Shown here: positions 27,173 through 35,510 of the stretch, piece after piece | How positions within the stretch are numbered: the first letter of the stretch is position 1 | How the letters are laid out: the number at the start of each line of letters is the position of its first letter | Origin: Aminipila terrae | GTDB lineage: Bacteria > Bacillota > Clostridia > Peptostreptococcales > Anaerovoracaceae | Length of the DNA: 64,000 bases | Direction: 5' to 3' | Assembly: GCF_010120715.1 (NCBI RefSeq) | Contig: NZ_CP047591.1 | Location: forward strand, 3,410,001-3,474,000 | Position numbers and translations under genes: made by a program | The notes under the pieces: model-generated | What the model was told of the DNA's origin: nothing | Seen by the model: only the letters and a program-made list of their open reading frames with translations | The model's database searches: none

Positions 27173-27551
27173 TGTTCTCCCTCGCTATCTTTAAAAGTAA
27201 TTCCCTTGGTATCTCTCCACGCTCTGCCTTTTCATGGTACTCTTCTGATAGAGTGATAAGGTTATCATCGTCAAGCCTTAAATCCCAATCCTCTTCTATC
27301 GGTATGATGTGATGGGCTTCTAAGTTTGTATATACATATCGTGGTGGATTCTCTCTTAATGCTAATTGACAAAGGTATTTATCCCTCTCCTTTATCTGCA
27401 GTGCTTTTTCTCTCCACTTCCTCGACCATCTAAACTTATTCTTGTCATTGGCTTTCTTAAACCTCTTAGGTTTCTTTCCACAATCAAACTTTGTATCATG
27501 GATTCTTCCACAATAAACACATGATTTTTTCATTTCATCCCTCAATTCCAT
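27162..27551 (-). CDS. HNH endonuclease
   Basis: 129 residues. CVYCGRIHDTKFDCG forms a zinc-binding head; the HNH core is YLCQLALRENPPRYVYTNLE, AHHIIPIEEDWDLRLDDDNL and ITLSEEYHEKAE. HNH proteins next to terminase genes stimulate specific DNA cleavage in packaging by HK97-type phages. It is the first gene of the late operon. Confidence 0.92.
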   Translation of the reverse strand: MELRDEMKKSCVYCGRIHDTKFDCGKKPKRFKKANDKNKFRWSRKWREKALQIKERDKYLCQLALRENPPRYVYTNLEAHHIIPIEEDWDLRLDDDNLITLSEEYHEKAERGEIPRELLLKIARENNDR

Positions 27552-27817
27552 TTTTGAGTAAAAGTGACATATCTTAAAATTGTGTAATGTTTTTAAAACA
27601 CCCTTAATCTATAATAAATTCAAGGCTTTAGAGCATTTTAAAATATTAAATGTTACGTTCTTTCATTGTGTAACGTTTTTTTGATTTTTTATAAAAAAAG
27701 ATATTTTTAAATATCCTTTTAATAAATATAATTGCTCTAAACAATCTAATATTTTCAATGTCTTTCAGACTCACAATTTATCAGTATCATGTTTCAATTT
27801 TTCAATATGTAACATTC
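27552..27817. promoter_or_regulatory. late-operon upstream region with repeated TGTGTAAYGTTTTT motif
   Basis: This 266-bp AT-rich gap holds TGTGTAATGTTTTT (27581-27594) and TGTGTAACGTTTTT (27667-27680), differing at one base, an inverted variant AAATGTTACGTTC (27648-27660) and a fourth, ATATGTAACATTCTT, near 27805. The gap lies between the small tyrosine recombinase and the HNH/terminase operon. The motifs could bind that recombinase or a late regulator. No clear promoter could be fixed. Confidence 0.5.
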
Positions 27818-28375
27818 TTAGTACAATTTAAAACCTTTCAATTTATCGTTCATTACATCCTGTGTAATCCCTATATAAATTAAGGTTACATCAACCGACG
27901 AATGATTAAATATCATCTTTAAAGTTACAACATCTTTAGTCTGCTGATAATAATGATACCCCATTGTCTTTCTTAAACTATGTGTACCAAAATTGCCCTG
28001 CAAACCTACAGCTCTAGCTGCATCTTTCAAAACCTTATAGGCCCTTTGTCTACTAATAGGCTGATTGTAACCTTTTTGACTTTTAAAAATATAATCATTA
28101 TCTTCTAAGTCATTCTGCTCAATATATTCATTAGCAGCTTTTTTCAAGATAGGATTAATTAAAAGCTTAGTCTGCTTTTTAGTTTTCTTCTCTCTGAAAT
28201 AAAAATAATCTCTGTTATGAAAATCTTTAACCTTTAGATTTAAAATGTCAGAAATTCTATATCCTGAATAAAACCCGGTAAGAGCCAGAATATAGTCTCT
28301 TTCATTTTTACCTCTAAGATAATCTACAAAATTACTAATATCTTTTGTACTTCTAATTGGATCAACGCTATTCAT
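27818..28375 (-). CDS. small tyrosine recombinase, catalytic domain only
   Basis: 185 residues. The full catalytic set is present: Arg in GFYSGYRISDILNL, His-x-x-Arg in FGTHSLRKTMGYHYYQ, His in KMIFNHSSVDVT and Tyr in LIYIGI. The usual N-terminal core-binding domain is missing. Such short recombinases are found just upstream of packaging genes in several Firmicutes phages, where their role is unclear; they may act as regulator or resolvase. It is unlikely to be the main integrase, since a large serine recombinase sits at the prophage end. Confidence 0.85.
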   Translation of the reverse strand: MNSVDPIRSTKDISNFVDYLRGKNERDYILALTGFYSGYRISDILNLKVKDFHNRDYFYFREKKTKKQTKLLINPILKKAANEYIEQNDLEDNDYIFKSQKGYNQPISRQRAYKVLKDAARAVGLQGNFGTHSLRKTMGYHYYQQTKDVVTLKMIFNHSSVDVTLIYIGITQDVMNDKLKGFKLY

Positions 28376-28407
28376 CTGACCTCACCTCCTTTTTAAGCAA
28401 TAAAAAA

Positions 28408-28435
28408 GACGGAAAGTTTTTCTTTGCTTTCTGTC
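28408..28435 (-). terminator. terminator after the second tyrosine recombinase
   Basis: GACAGAAAG and CTTTCCGTC arms (one G-U-type position) with a 10-nt loop, followed by TTTTTTATT on the minus strand. Confidence 0.7.
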
Positions 28436-28553
28436 TCTCTACGTTTTACCACTATACACAATATATCATATAAATAGGTCGTACTACTATCAACTTTAGA
28501 GAAAATATGTATTCTTTATACCTATTTATCCTTAATATCAGTATTAGTTTTTA

Positions 28554-29540
28554 TTAAATTACATACTTTTTATGGCTCGCTTTTAGATTTTCCTGGGCAC
28601 TTTGAGCATATATCATCGTTGTGTCAATCTGTTTATGCCCTAGCATTTTCTGAACTTGTTCTATAGGCATTCCCCTGTTTAAAGCTATTGTCGCAGTAGT
28701 TCGCCTAAACCTATGAGGATGAACGTTGTTTACCCCTGCCGTTTTGCCGACCTTACGGACTATATCCTCTATAGCCGATTCTCCAATGCGATTATACGGC
28801 TTTCTTGACCTTACAAATAATGCCTCATTATTATCTGTGCGCTCCTGAAGATAATTGTTTAAGGATACTACTGCCCTTGCATTAAAATATACAACTCTTT
28901 CTGTTTCACCTTTACCAAATACGATACATTCATCATTTATAATATCCTGGCGATTTAGTTGGACTATTTCTCCCACTCTCATTCCCGTACTTAAGAGGGC
29001 ATCTATAACGGCTAAATCTCTTTTTCTCTCTGATGCACGCCTCAGCTTCTCAATCTCTATTTCTGTAAAAGGCTTTTTAATCCGCTTTTCCTTCTTAATG
29101 GCCTTTATTCTTAGTGTGGGATTTTTGATTATGTACTCTTCCGCTGTCAGCCATGCATAAAGGCTGCGCAATACACGCAGATCATTATCCTGTGTGGTCT
29201 TCGACACTCTGTCCTGTATATCTCTTTTTGCTATATACATTCGAATATCATTGGTGGTCACTTCTAAAAGAGGTTTTCCGATTATCCGAAGAAAAAACCG
29301 TAATACCCCTTTATAGCTGCCTATGGTTCGCACGGTGCAACCTTCAACTTTCTTTGCAATCAAGAACATTGCTATCAGCTTTTCATTTTCTTGGATTGAT
29401 GGGATTATAAGGCTTGTCTCTTTTTTACATATCTCATAACCATCTAATGCTAAATAAAGCATATTTCTAAGGTTACTCGCTGTATCTGTACCAAATTTTT
29501 CGATAACTCCGGCCATGAATTTATTTATTACTTCATCCAT
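28554..29540 (-). CDS. tyrosine recombinase, XerC/D-like
   Basis: 328 residues. The N-terminal SAM-like domain (about 1-145, VRTIGSYKGVLRFFLRIIGK) is followed by a catalytic domain with STGMRVGEIVQL, HPHRFRRTTATIALNRGMPI, MLGHKQIDTTMIYAQ and the nucleophile Tyr in MIYAQ. Size and motifs fit a Xer-like resolvase. In an element carrying ParA/ParB it could resolve multimers of a circular form. GGAGG lies about 8 nt before the ATG. Confidence 0.9.
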   Translation of the reverse strand: MDEVINKFMAGVIEKFGTDTASNLRNMLYLALDGYEICKKETSLIIPSIQENEKLIAMFLIAKKVEGCTVRTIGSYKGVLRFFLRIIGKPLLEVTTNDIRMYIAKRDIQDRVSKTTQDNDLRVLRSLYAWLTAEEYIIKNPTLRIKAIKKEKRIKKPFTEIEIEKLRRASERKRDLAVIDALLSTGMRVGEIVQLNRQDIINDECIVFGKGETERVVYFNARAVVSLNNYLQERTDNNEALFVRSRKPYNRIGESAIEDIVRKVGKTAGVNNVHPHRFRRTTATIALNRGMPIEQVQKMLGHKQIDTTMIYAQSAQENLKASHKKYVI

Positions 29541-29574
29541 AACCCCATCCTCCTTTCTTTACTCCGTGCAGATT

Positions 29575-29778
29575 TTAGTTTAGTGAACTATCGTTCCCCA
29601 ACGTTATAGATACTTTTAATGCTTTAAAGACTTTATCTGCACTTTCTACACTCATGCATTTACTCCCTTTTTCCCAATAGACTATTGACCTTTTGGTCAC
29701 GCAAGCCATATCTGCTAATTTTTGCTGTGATATGCCTTGCCGTTTTCTTTCTTCTAGTAAAATCTCACCCAAATTCAT
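29575..29778 (-). CDS. XRE-family HTH regulator
   Basis: 67 residues. EERKRQGISQQKLADMACVT and KRSIVYWEKGSKCMSVESAD form a complete helix-turn-helix domain. The start ATG at 29778 has AAAGGAAG 7-8 nt upstream; the longer frame upstream lacks a site. It is divergent from the Cas2-like gene with only 82 bp between them, an arrangement typical of an autoregulated pair. Confidence 0.85.
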   Translation of the reverse strand: MNLGEILLEERKRQGISQQKLADMACVTKRSIVYWEKGSKCMSVESADKVFKALKVSITLGNDSSLN

Positions 29779-29860
29779 GATTGACACTTCCTTTCCCATT
29801 GGATATAATAAAATTAATCGGTGAACTCTTGTTCTTATTTTTATATGAAAGGATATATTT

Positions 29861-30130
29861 ATGGCTACATCTAAAATCATTACTTATGATCTCTGCAAAA
29901 GTGGAAAAAACTATGACGATTTGTATAAATACCTTAAAGCTTACTCAGTTTGGGCACGTATTACTGAATCAACTTGGTTTATCTCAACAGATAAAACTTG
30001 CGTAACTATTCGTGAGGAAATAGATAAAATAATTGATTCAGATGATAGAATTTTTGTAGGGGAATTAACCGGTACTGCTGCTTGGCGAAATGTTATATGT
30101 GATTCCGACTATTTGAAAAAGAATCTTTAG
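29861..30130 (+). CDS. Cas2-like small protein (SinR/VapD-type ferredoxin fold)
   Basis: 89 residues. SKIITYDLCKSGKNYDDLYK, YSVWARITESTWFIS and DDRIFVGELTGTAAW match small proteins, often annotated 'SinR family', that share the Cas2/VapD ferredoxin-like fold: a beta strand ending in YDL, then a (W)xxxxxSTW(F/I) motif. No CRISPR repeats or cas1 are nearby. VapD relatives are RNases and toxins, so a toxin with the divergent HTH as regulator is possible. AAAGGA precedes the ATG; a terminator follows. Confidence 0.75.
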   Translation: MATSKIITYDLCKSGKNYDDLYKYLKAYSVWARITESTWFISTDKTCVTIREEIDKIIDSDDRIFVGELTGTAAWRNVICDSDYLKKNL

Positions 30131-30284
30131 AATTGCAAGAGCCACCACTATGCGTGGCTTTTTTTATTATCCTTATCTCAATTACATTTTCATCTAAGAT
30201 TTCTTCTATTTTTTTAGCAACATCACGTACTGATTGATGCTCCATATTGAATCCTTGAATTTCCTCATCTATAATTAATCTCAT
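30093..30284 (-). CDS. small hypothetical early protein
   Basis: 63 residues starting MRLIIDEEIQGFNMEHQSVR. GGAGATT lies upstream of the ATG at 30284. The first 40 residues look like a real domain (VAKKIEEILDENVIEIRI); the last 20 run through the terminator and the end of the opposite gene and are low-complexity, so the native stop may differ. Confidence 0.5.
   Translation of the reverse strand: MRLIIDEEIQGFNMEHQSVRDVAKKIEEILDENVIEIRIIKKATHSGGSCNSKDSFSNSRNHI
30141..30166 (+). terminator. terminator of the Cas2-like gene
   Basis: GCCAC and GTGGC arms with an 8-nt loop, followed by a run of seven T, 10 nt after the stop codon. Confidence 0.75.
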
Positions 30285-30317
30285 ACACAATCTCCTTTCA
30301 TTTGCACCGTGCGAATT

Positions 30318-30590
30318 TTAGTTTATCTGTTGTTCATTTTCTTTTGAATTTATATCAATATCATATCTTTTCCCATTGAAACACACATAATTAGTGCCGT
30401 TTTTTCTTGTGTGTATTTTTAAGGGCTTGCTCATATCGATTCCCTTATAATCGCATTGATAACGGACATAAGCTTTTGTAGGTGGGATATTCCACTTGTC
30501 AAATAATGATACTGATACCACTTTAACTATCTCTCTTTTAAACTTGACAGGTCTTATATTATCGTTTGAATATCTATTATATTCGCCCAT
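30318..30590 (-). CDS. hypothetical early phage protein
   Basis: 90 residues: MGEYNRYSNDNIRPVKFKRE, VRYQCDYKGIDMSKPLKIHT and NYVCFNGKRYDIDINS. Basic and probably beta-rich, with a C-terminal Gln/Asn-rich end. I do not recognise it. It belongs to the early operon of small genes read leftwards from about 37.8 kb. Confidence 0.6.
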   Translation of the reverse strand: MGEYNRYSNDNIRPVKFKREIVKVVSVSLFDKWNIPPTKAYVRYQCDYKGIDMSKPLKIHTRKNGTNYVCFNGKRYDIDINSKENEQQIN

Positions 30591-30608
30591 TTACCTACCC
30601 CTTAAATT

Positions 30609-31139
30609 TTAATTTTCTTGTTTACGCAACTCTGGTTGCAGATATTTCTCAAAGAAGTTACATATCACTTGCGCTCTAAGCGGATAGTCCATTTCTGTTT
30701 CAATATTTTCAGAACTAATCCCTGAATATAATGCAGTATCTACTTCACGATAAAAGCCTTCTTCTGTATTTGACTCAATATCACTAATTTCATCAACAAG
30801 ATATTCCTGCTGCGATGTAGGTAATTGTTCAAACGCAAACGACTCTCTTATATTTTCAATGGTTTTTCTTTTGCTTTCCTCTAAATTTAATACATTCCTA
30901 GATGATATCTTATCCATAAGGTACCATTTATCAATTCGAGCCATAAGAGCTTTAAACGGCTCTGATTCTGTCACGCTCCATCCATATGAAAACGAGCCAC
31001 AATCTGATTCTATTGATAATACATAAGTATCGTGGTTAAGGAGGAATCTCGCCCATGTACAGTTGATATATAAATCATCATTCTTATCCAAACGGAAACA
31101 GTATTCTGTTGTCCTTGGTTCTCTTACTCTAAGTTTCAT
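30609..31139 (-). CDS. hypothetical early phage protein
   Basis: 176 residues: MKLRVREPRTTEYCFRLDKN, SIESDCGSFSYGWSVTES and an acidic helical C-terminus (EYLVDEISDIESNTEEGFYR). This kind of protein is frequent in Clostridia prophages next to small early genes. No function known to me. AGGAGAT precedes the ATG. Confidence 0.65.
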   Translation of the reverse strand: MKLRVREPRTTEYCFRLDKNDDLYINCTWARFLLNHDTYVLSIESDCGSFSYGWSVTESEPFKALMARIDKWYLMDKISSRNVLNLEESKRKTIENIRESFAFEQLPTSQQEYLVDEISDIESNTEEGFYREVDTALYSGISSENIETEMDYPLRAQVICNFFEKYLQPELRKQEN

Positions 31140-31171
31140 GCATATCTCCTTTTCTGCTTCTCAGCTAAATT

Positions 31172-31357
31172 CTACTTTACTTTAGTTAACCCATCTAATG
31201 CATAACCGCCTCTGTAATTCTCCAACATTACGCATACTGTTCCGCATAAATCAAATGGTTTACTTCTTACTACAAATTCAATCCCTTTGTTTTTTTCTGA
31301 CACTCTATAGTTGTCATTCATAACAACCTTATCTCCAACTGAAATTTTGTTATTCAT
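31172..31357 (-). CDS. small hypothetical early protein
   Basis: 61 residues: MNNKISVGDKVVMNDNYRVS and EFVVRSKPFDLCGTVCVMLE. The ATG at 31357 has GGAGG 7 nt upstream, so the longer upstream reading is not used. It looks like a small SH3-like beta-barrel. Function unknown. Confidence 0.65.
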   Translation of the reverse strand: MNNKISVGDKVVMNDNYRVSEKNKGIEFVVRSKPFDLCGTVCVMLENYRGGYALDGLTKVK

Positions 31358-31376
31358 ATTTAATCCTCCAATAATT

Positions 31377-31769
31377 CTAACTATCCTTTTTACCAAGTGC
31401 GCTAATGATTTCAACGTCATCCTTGTCAAAATTCATACCTGCATTATTATCGTAATCTTTTGACTCCCAATCTCGCTCAAATCTTTCTCTATCGTCTATA
31501 TAGGCACCAAAGTACCCATCCTGTTCCATAAGGTAAAAGGCTTCTTTTATCTTTTCGTCTGCTTCATCACCCCATGCGATAAGCGTATAACCTTCTCCGA
31601 AAACAGCTTCTCCAACAATTACTTTCAGTCCGTCCAGTGTGTTATAATATTCCATCATTTCTTTAACGTCTTTGTTGGTTAATTCTCCTATCCAACTTTC
31701 TTGTAAAGCCTTTTCTCTAAGTTGCTCTGATGTTTTATTTCCAGTCTTTAATATTGCTTCATAAAACAT
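31377..31769 (-). CDS. hypothetical early phage protein
   Basis: About 130 residues with acidic character: KTSEQLREKALQESWIGEL, TLIAWGDEADEKIKEAFYLM and GAYIDDRERFERDWESKDYD. The ATG at 31769 is preferred because GGAGG is 6 nt upstream; the ATG two codons earlier abuts that site. No family recognised. Confidence 0.6.
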   Translation of the reverse strand: MFYEAILKTGNKTSEQLREKALQESWIGELTNKDVKEMMEYYNTLDGLKVIVGEAVFGEGYTLIAWGDEADEKIKEAFYLMEQDGYFGAYIDDRERFERDWESKDYDNNAGMNFDKDDVEIISALGKKDS

Positions 31770-31831
31770 ATCCATCCTCCATAAACCCTAACTGTTGTCT
31801 ATCGTTCAAATTACATACCTCCTACTGGAAT

Positions 31832-32341
31832 TTATACAATTTCCCTTTCATCTTTGTAGAACTTGGCTCTTAGCTTATTATTGTCAATCCGCAGCCCTCT
31901 TTCTTTTGCGTACATGTGCCTTGCTGTTGCTAAATACCTGTAGGCACTAGCAGTGGAAATGCTTAATTCAGCACAGCATTTAATCACTCTGTTAGTAATG
32001 TCATTTCGTTCTATGGGTTTATCCGGCTCAAACATATAAACCATTTCTATTACCTGCCAAATTAAATCCCTATAACTCAAATCACTCTGCTCAATTCTTT
32101 TTTTAGTATTTTCAACAGCGTAAAGGTCTAACAAATCTGCCTTATATGCCTCCATCTGCTCTTCTACTTTAACTATTTGCGCTTCTGTAGGTTTGGAAAC
32201 ATCAGTACTGCAACTCTCAGATTTTTCTAAGCGTTCCATAATCCGTGCTCCAAGTTTTCTTTTGTACTTTTCATAACCGCCTACACTGGCATAGAACCTA
32301 AAAGCTGCTGTGATATAATCACGGACATTGTCATTCTTCAT
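31832..32341 (-). CDS. early phage protein with possible C-terminal HTH
   Basis: 169 residues. The N-terminal half is charged (RFYASVGGYEKYKRKLGARI, MERLEKSESC). The C-terminal part (ELSISTASAYRYLATARHMY, AKERGLRIDNN) has a helix-turn-helix look and could be a regulator. It overlaps the DUF4373 gene by 4 nt, so the two are coupled. No firm family. Confidence 0.6.
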   Translation of the reverse strand: MKNDNVRDYITAAFRFYASVGGYEKYKRKLGARIMERLEKSESCSTDVSKPTEAQIVKVEEQMEAYKADLLDLYAVENTKKRIEQSDLSYRDLIWQVIEMVYMFEPDKPIERNDITNRVIKCCAELSISTASAYRYLATARHMYAKERGLRIDNNKLRAKFYKDEREIV

Positions 32342-33216
32342 TTTTCCACCTCCAAACTTTTATAATATAGGCCCATCTTTTTCTTTAATTCTTCCGGCAT
32401 TGGAACTGACTCTATCGGCTTTGATTCTATCTCGCCAACAACTTTTCTCTTTTTAGGCCATTTATCCTCTCTTGCAATTTTACATATTAGAGCATAATGG
32501 CTCTGATATAATCTAGTTGCATTCTTTAAGTATTCAGATACCTTATTAATCAGATCATTATAATTTTCAAATGTAACTGATAGTTCGTTTAATTCTGTTT
32601 CAGATAATTCCACATTGGCAAAGGAACCTAAAAGAGTGGAGTGTGGAATTGTGAGGCTCTCCTCACTTTCCTTTTCTTTACTTTCCTTTCCTTTCCTTTC
32701 CTTTGTGTAGTTTCTTTGTAAATTAACTGGGTTATTTTGCAAAGAAATGAGGTTATTTTGCAAAGTTATATTTTTAAAGGTAAGCTTTTTAGAAATACTT
32801 GCTGGGACATCTTTTGGATTATTGATGTCAAGCAGCCAGTATTCCGCTATCATTTCGATACTATCACGGTTGGAGACAGCCCTTAAGTATCGTCTTTGTA
32901 TTCCACGAGAAGTCAGTATCCCGAACGCATTAAACACCCCTTCATCAAAGATTGAACGTCTAATACACCCTTTTACAACTTCATCTATGAAAGATGGGGT
33001 ACAACCACAAGCAACAGTGTCTACCATCAAAATGCAATCGTCATTATCCCATTCTTTGTAATATCCATTTTCGCCATAGCAAGCACACCATAAATTAAGT
33101 AATACTAAAACTCCTTTGGCTCCAAATTCTCCCCTTATAAGCTTTACCTTTTTATCTTGCAAAGAACCCACATCAAGTGAAAAATAATCAATTCCATCTT
33201 TGATAGGGCGTGCCAA
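32338..33216 (-). CDS. replication initiator-like protein (DUF4373 / Lin1244-type)
   Basis: 292 residues. The start ARPIKDGIDYFSLDVG, then KVKLIRGEFGAKGVLVLLNL and WCACYGENGYYKEWDNDDCI, is the DUF4373 N-terminal domain seen in Firmicutes phage replication proteins and related to the DnaD/replisome organiser group. The best start is TTG at 33216, with GGAGGTGG 5 nt upstream. The middle has a polar KERKGKESKEKESEES linker. Confidence 0.85.
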   Translation of the reverse strand: MARPIKDGIDYFSLDVGSLQDKKVKLIRGEFGAKGVLVLLNLWCACYGENGYYKEWDNDDCILMVDTVACGCTPSFIDEVVKGCIRRSIFDEGVFNAFGILTSRGIQRRYLRAVSNRDSIEMIAEYWLLDINNPKDVPASISKKLTFKNITLQNNLISLQNNPVNLQRNYTKERKGKESKEKESEESLTIPHSTLLGSFANVELSETELNELSVTFENYNDLINKVSEYLKNATRLYQSHYALICKIAREDKWPKKRKVVGEIESKPIESVPMPEELKKKMGLYYKSLEVEK

Positions 33217-33260
33217 TTTTACCACCTCCAAATATTTATAAAGTTTTATAGTTAATCGTT

Positions 33261-33635
33261 CTAAATCACTTCGACATCAGGTCTAAACATTTCCCCCATG
33301 CCATCGTCAAACTGAACGTATCCGCTTGGCGTTATTCTTGTAATTTTATGTGGTATTTTACTATCCCAACTGTTTTTAAAATAACCACCTCCAGAACGAA
33401 TAATTTTAACTGTATCTCCCACCTTAGCACCTAATCTTGTTAATTCTTCGTCTAATAATTGTGCCTCATAGTGTGATATATCAATTTTGTCAGAAGTAAC
33501 TGTCATTTCTCCTTCTGGGGTTTTTATAATATATAAATCTGGACTATTTCCAGTATGTAGATAGTCGCAATAATATCGATAGCCTTCAAACTCGCAACCC
33601 GAAAATTCGCCCATTAATATTTTTACTTTTTTCAT
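33261..33635 (-). CDS. hypothetical early protein with beta-rich domain
   Basis: 124 residues: KILMGEFSGCEFEGYRYYCD, SPDLYIIKTPEGEMTVTSDK and GAKVGDTVKIIRSGGGYFK. It looks like two small barrel-like domains. No family recognised; it is in the early operon. Confidence 0.6.
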   Translation of the reverse strand: MKKVKILMGEFSGCEFEGYRYYCDYLHTGNSPDLYIIKTPEGEMTVTSDKIDISHYEAQLLDEELTRLGAKVGDTVKIIRSGGGYFKNSWDSKIPHKITRITPSGYVQFDDGMGEMFRPDVEVI

Positions 33636-33665
33636 AACATTCCTCTCTTCTTTTACAGGTTAATC

Positions 33666-33884
33666 CTAAATTTTATCGAAAAATCCAATTTGATTTCCAA
33701 ATTGAATTACAGAGCTAATTATAAGATACAAGTCCTGTCCCCCAATCCCACACATATTGAATGTTACAGTAGCATCTTCTGCGCCCACATTTTCCCTTAT
33801 CTCTACCATAAATCCCTTTTCAAAGCTTTTCTTTTCTCCGTCCTCATATTCTACTGTAAAACTCTTTATATCCTTATCTTTCAT
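33666..33884 (-). CDS. small hypothetical early protein
   Basis: 72 residues: KDKDIKSFTVEYEDGEKKSF and TFNMCGIGGQDLYLIISSVI. A good ribosome binding site precedes the ATG. Similar sequences occur as single small genes in Clostridia prophages. Function unknown. Confidence 0.6.
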   Translation of the reverse strand: MKDKDIKSFTVEYEDGEKKSFEKGFMVEIRENVGAEDATVTFNMCGIGGQDLYLIISSVIQFGNQIGFFDKI

Positions 33885-33914
33885 ATTGCATACCTCTCAA
33901 TTTCAACTTCCTTA

Positions 33915-34106
33915 TTACTTCAATCCTCTGTAAGCCCTTGTAACACTATCTTTTCTAACCTTTTCACAGCAACAGTCCACAAATACCTGTTTTTTAATAA
34001 GTTCTCTCCGTTCTGTATTAGCAGTTGCAAATGATATATATTCTGCACATTTGCCATGGCACCCAACATATCTGTCAGTACAGCCCTTGCACGGACTATT
34101 AATCAT
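33915..34106 (-). CDS. cysteine-rich small phage protein
   Basis: 63 residues. The N-terminus has PCKGCTDRYVGCHGKCAEY, a Cys cluster typical of a widespread small phage protein that probably binds zinc, and a CCCEK motif follows later. Function unknown. It precedes the SSB gene in the reverse sense (downstream of ssb). Confidence 0.65.
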   Translation of the reverse strand: MINSPCKGCTDRYVGCHGKCAEYISFATANTERRELIKKQVFVDCCCEKVRKDSVTRAYRGLK

Positions 34107-34118
34107 ATGTACTACCTC

Positions 34119-34511
34119 CTAAAATGGAATATCACCATCATTTTCGCTGAAACCCTCTGGTATACCCTCCATACTTGCGGTACTTTGCTTATTATCTCCC
34201 CATTCAAGAAATTCCACGTTATTAGCCACAACATCCGTAGTATATACAGTCTGTCCCTCTTTATTTTTGTAGCTGCCTGTCTGGATTCTCCCCTGAACAC
34301 CTACGAGTCTGCCTTTTTTAAGAAATCTCTCACAATTTTCAGCCATTTTACCAAACACGGTTATCCTTGGAAAGTCAGTCTGCTTTTCTTTTCCCTGGCC
34401 AGTAGGTCTATCAATCGCTAATGTAAAAGTAGCAACTGCCATTTGTGTACTAGGGGTATATCTCACTTCGGGATCACGAGTAAGCCTCCCAATAAGAACC
34501 ACACTATTCAT
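34119..34511 (-). CDS. ssb: single-stranded DNA-binding protein
   Basis: 130 residues. The OB fold starts NSVVLIGRLTRDPEVRYTPS, then FPRITVFGKMAENCERFLKK and the acidic C-terminus FSENDGDIPF ends in the conserved DIPF tail that recruits repair proteins. I use the ATG at 34511, because the conserved N-terminus begins there. It overlaps the parB end by 8 nt. Confidence 0.96.
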   Translation of the reverse strand: MNSVVLIGRLTRDPEVRYTPSTQMAVATFTLAIDRPTGQGKEKQTDFPRITVFGKMAENCERFLKKGRLVGVQGRIQTGSYKNKEGQTVYTTDVVANNVEFLEWGDNKQSTASMEGIPEGFSENDGDIPF

Positions 34512-35499
34512 TTTCTTTACCTGCTCTTTCTTCACATTTAGCTGCTAAAGTTTCTAATTCTAAAGCCTCGGCCTCAGTTATAAATCTGCACAGCTTAATT
34601 AATTTTTTTAAAGTGTCTTTTGCAAAGACCTCATTAACCTGTTCTGTGTAATCATCTGATTCAGGCTTATTGGGTTCAGCCGGAGAGTTATCTTGCAGTA
34701 CTTCATTATTAGCAGCTTTAGGCAAGCACTCAGGAAAGTCTTTAATATCCATTTGGCCTTCCAACTCTTCCTCTACTATACAATCAGGCTCTTTAATTTC
34801 TTCCATATCCTCAACGGCATTAGCTGTAAGCTCACCTGTCTGTTTATAACTTTCGTATAAGGCGTTCTGCTTCTTATCGTCAAGCCCTGCAACCTTATTG
34901 GCTGTTGAAGTACTTATATTCCCTGCTGCATACTCTTCCATAAAATTTTCGTTCAGATTTTTTTCAATGTTTGAAAGAGTACCCACTTTAGTTTTATTCG
35001 TATTTAACAAAGAGGCTATTATATCCTGCTTTTTACCGGGTAGTTTTTTATCTTTTTGATACTCCGTCAAAAGTTCACGGACCCTTTTCATTTCTAGCAT
35101 TTTTTCATAGTCAGTTCTGTCACGTTGGGTGGAATTTGTAAAAAGCAAAATGAGTTCATTGCGGATATTGTCACCAGATTCTTCTACTTTGCAAGGCATC
35201 ATTTCATATTCTGTTTTACCCTCAGATACAAGCTTAAGCACCGCACATCTTCGCTTGTGCCCTGCTATAACTTCATATTCATCTGTTCCGGCTATAGGTT
35301 TGACAACCGTATTTTGTTGTAGCCCTACAAGTTCAATAGACCTTGCAGTATTTTCAATTTCTGCATCATCTAAATGATAGAAATTTTCTTTATCAGGTGC
35401 AGGTCTTAACTTATGCACACTGATTTTTACAGTCTTAAAATCGTTCTTTATCTCTTTTCTGCTTTCATCATTTAGAAATTTATTCATATCAAAAGCCAT
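34504..35499 (-). CDS. parB: ParB/Spo0J-like partition protein
   Basis: 331 residues. The ParB N-terminal domain has LRPAPDKENFYHLDDAEIEN, GLQQNTVVKPIAGTDEYEVI and the AGHKRRCA (GxRR) CTPase box. A KorB-like HTH follows (GKKQDIIASLLNTNKTKVGT). The C-terminal 130 residues are acidic. It would spread on DNA around a parS site, possibly the palindrome just upstream, and act with ParA. The gene lies 12 nt downstream of parA. Confidence 0.9.
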   Translation of the reverse strand: MAFDMNKFLNDESRKEIKNDFKTVKISVHKLRPAPDKENFYHLDDAEIENTARSIELVGLQQNTVVKPIAGTDEYEVIAGHKRRCAVLKLVSEGKTEYEMMPCKVEESGDNIRNELILLFTNSTQRDRTDYEKMLEMKRVRELLTEYQKDKKLPGKKQDIIASLLNTNKTKVGTLSNIEKNLNENFMEEYAAGNISTSTANKVAGLDDKKQNALYESYKQTGELTANAVEDMEEIKEPDCIVEEELEGQMDIKDFPECLPKAANNEVLQDNSPAEPNKPESDDYTEQVNEVFAKDTLKKLIKLCRFITEAEALELETLAAKCEERAGKENE

Positions 35500-35510
35500 A
35501 TGATCACCTG

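Noticed and set aside
27818..29540. The tyrosine recombinases as the prophage integrase.
   Set aside because: Both are internal to the element, whereas the large serine recombinase lies at the edge next to the predicted attachment region. Their roles remain open.
29861..30130. Cas2-like gene as a sign of a CRISPR locus.
   Set aside because: No direct repeats with regular spacers and no other cas gene were seen; the protein resembles standalone SinR/VapD-type relatives.
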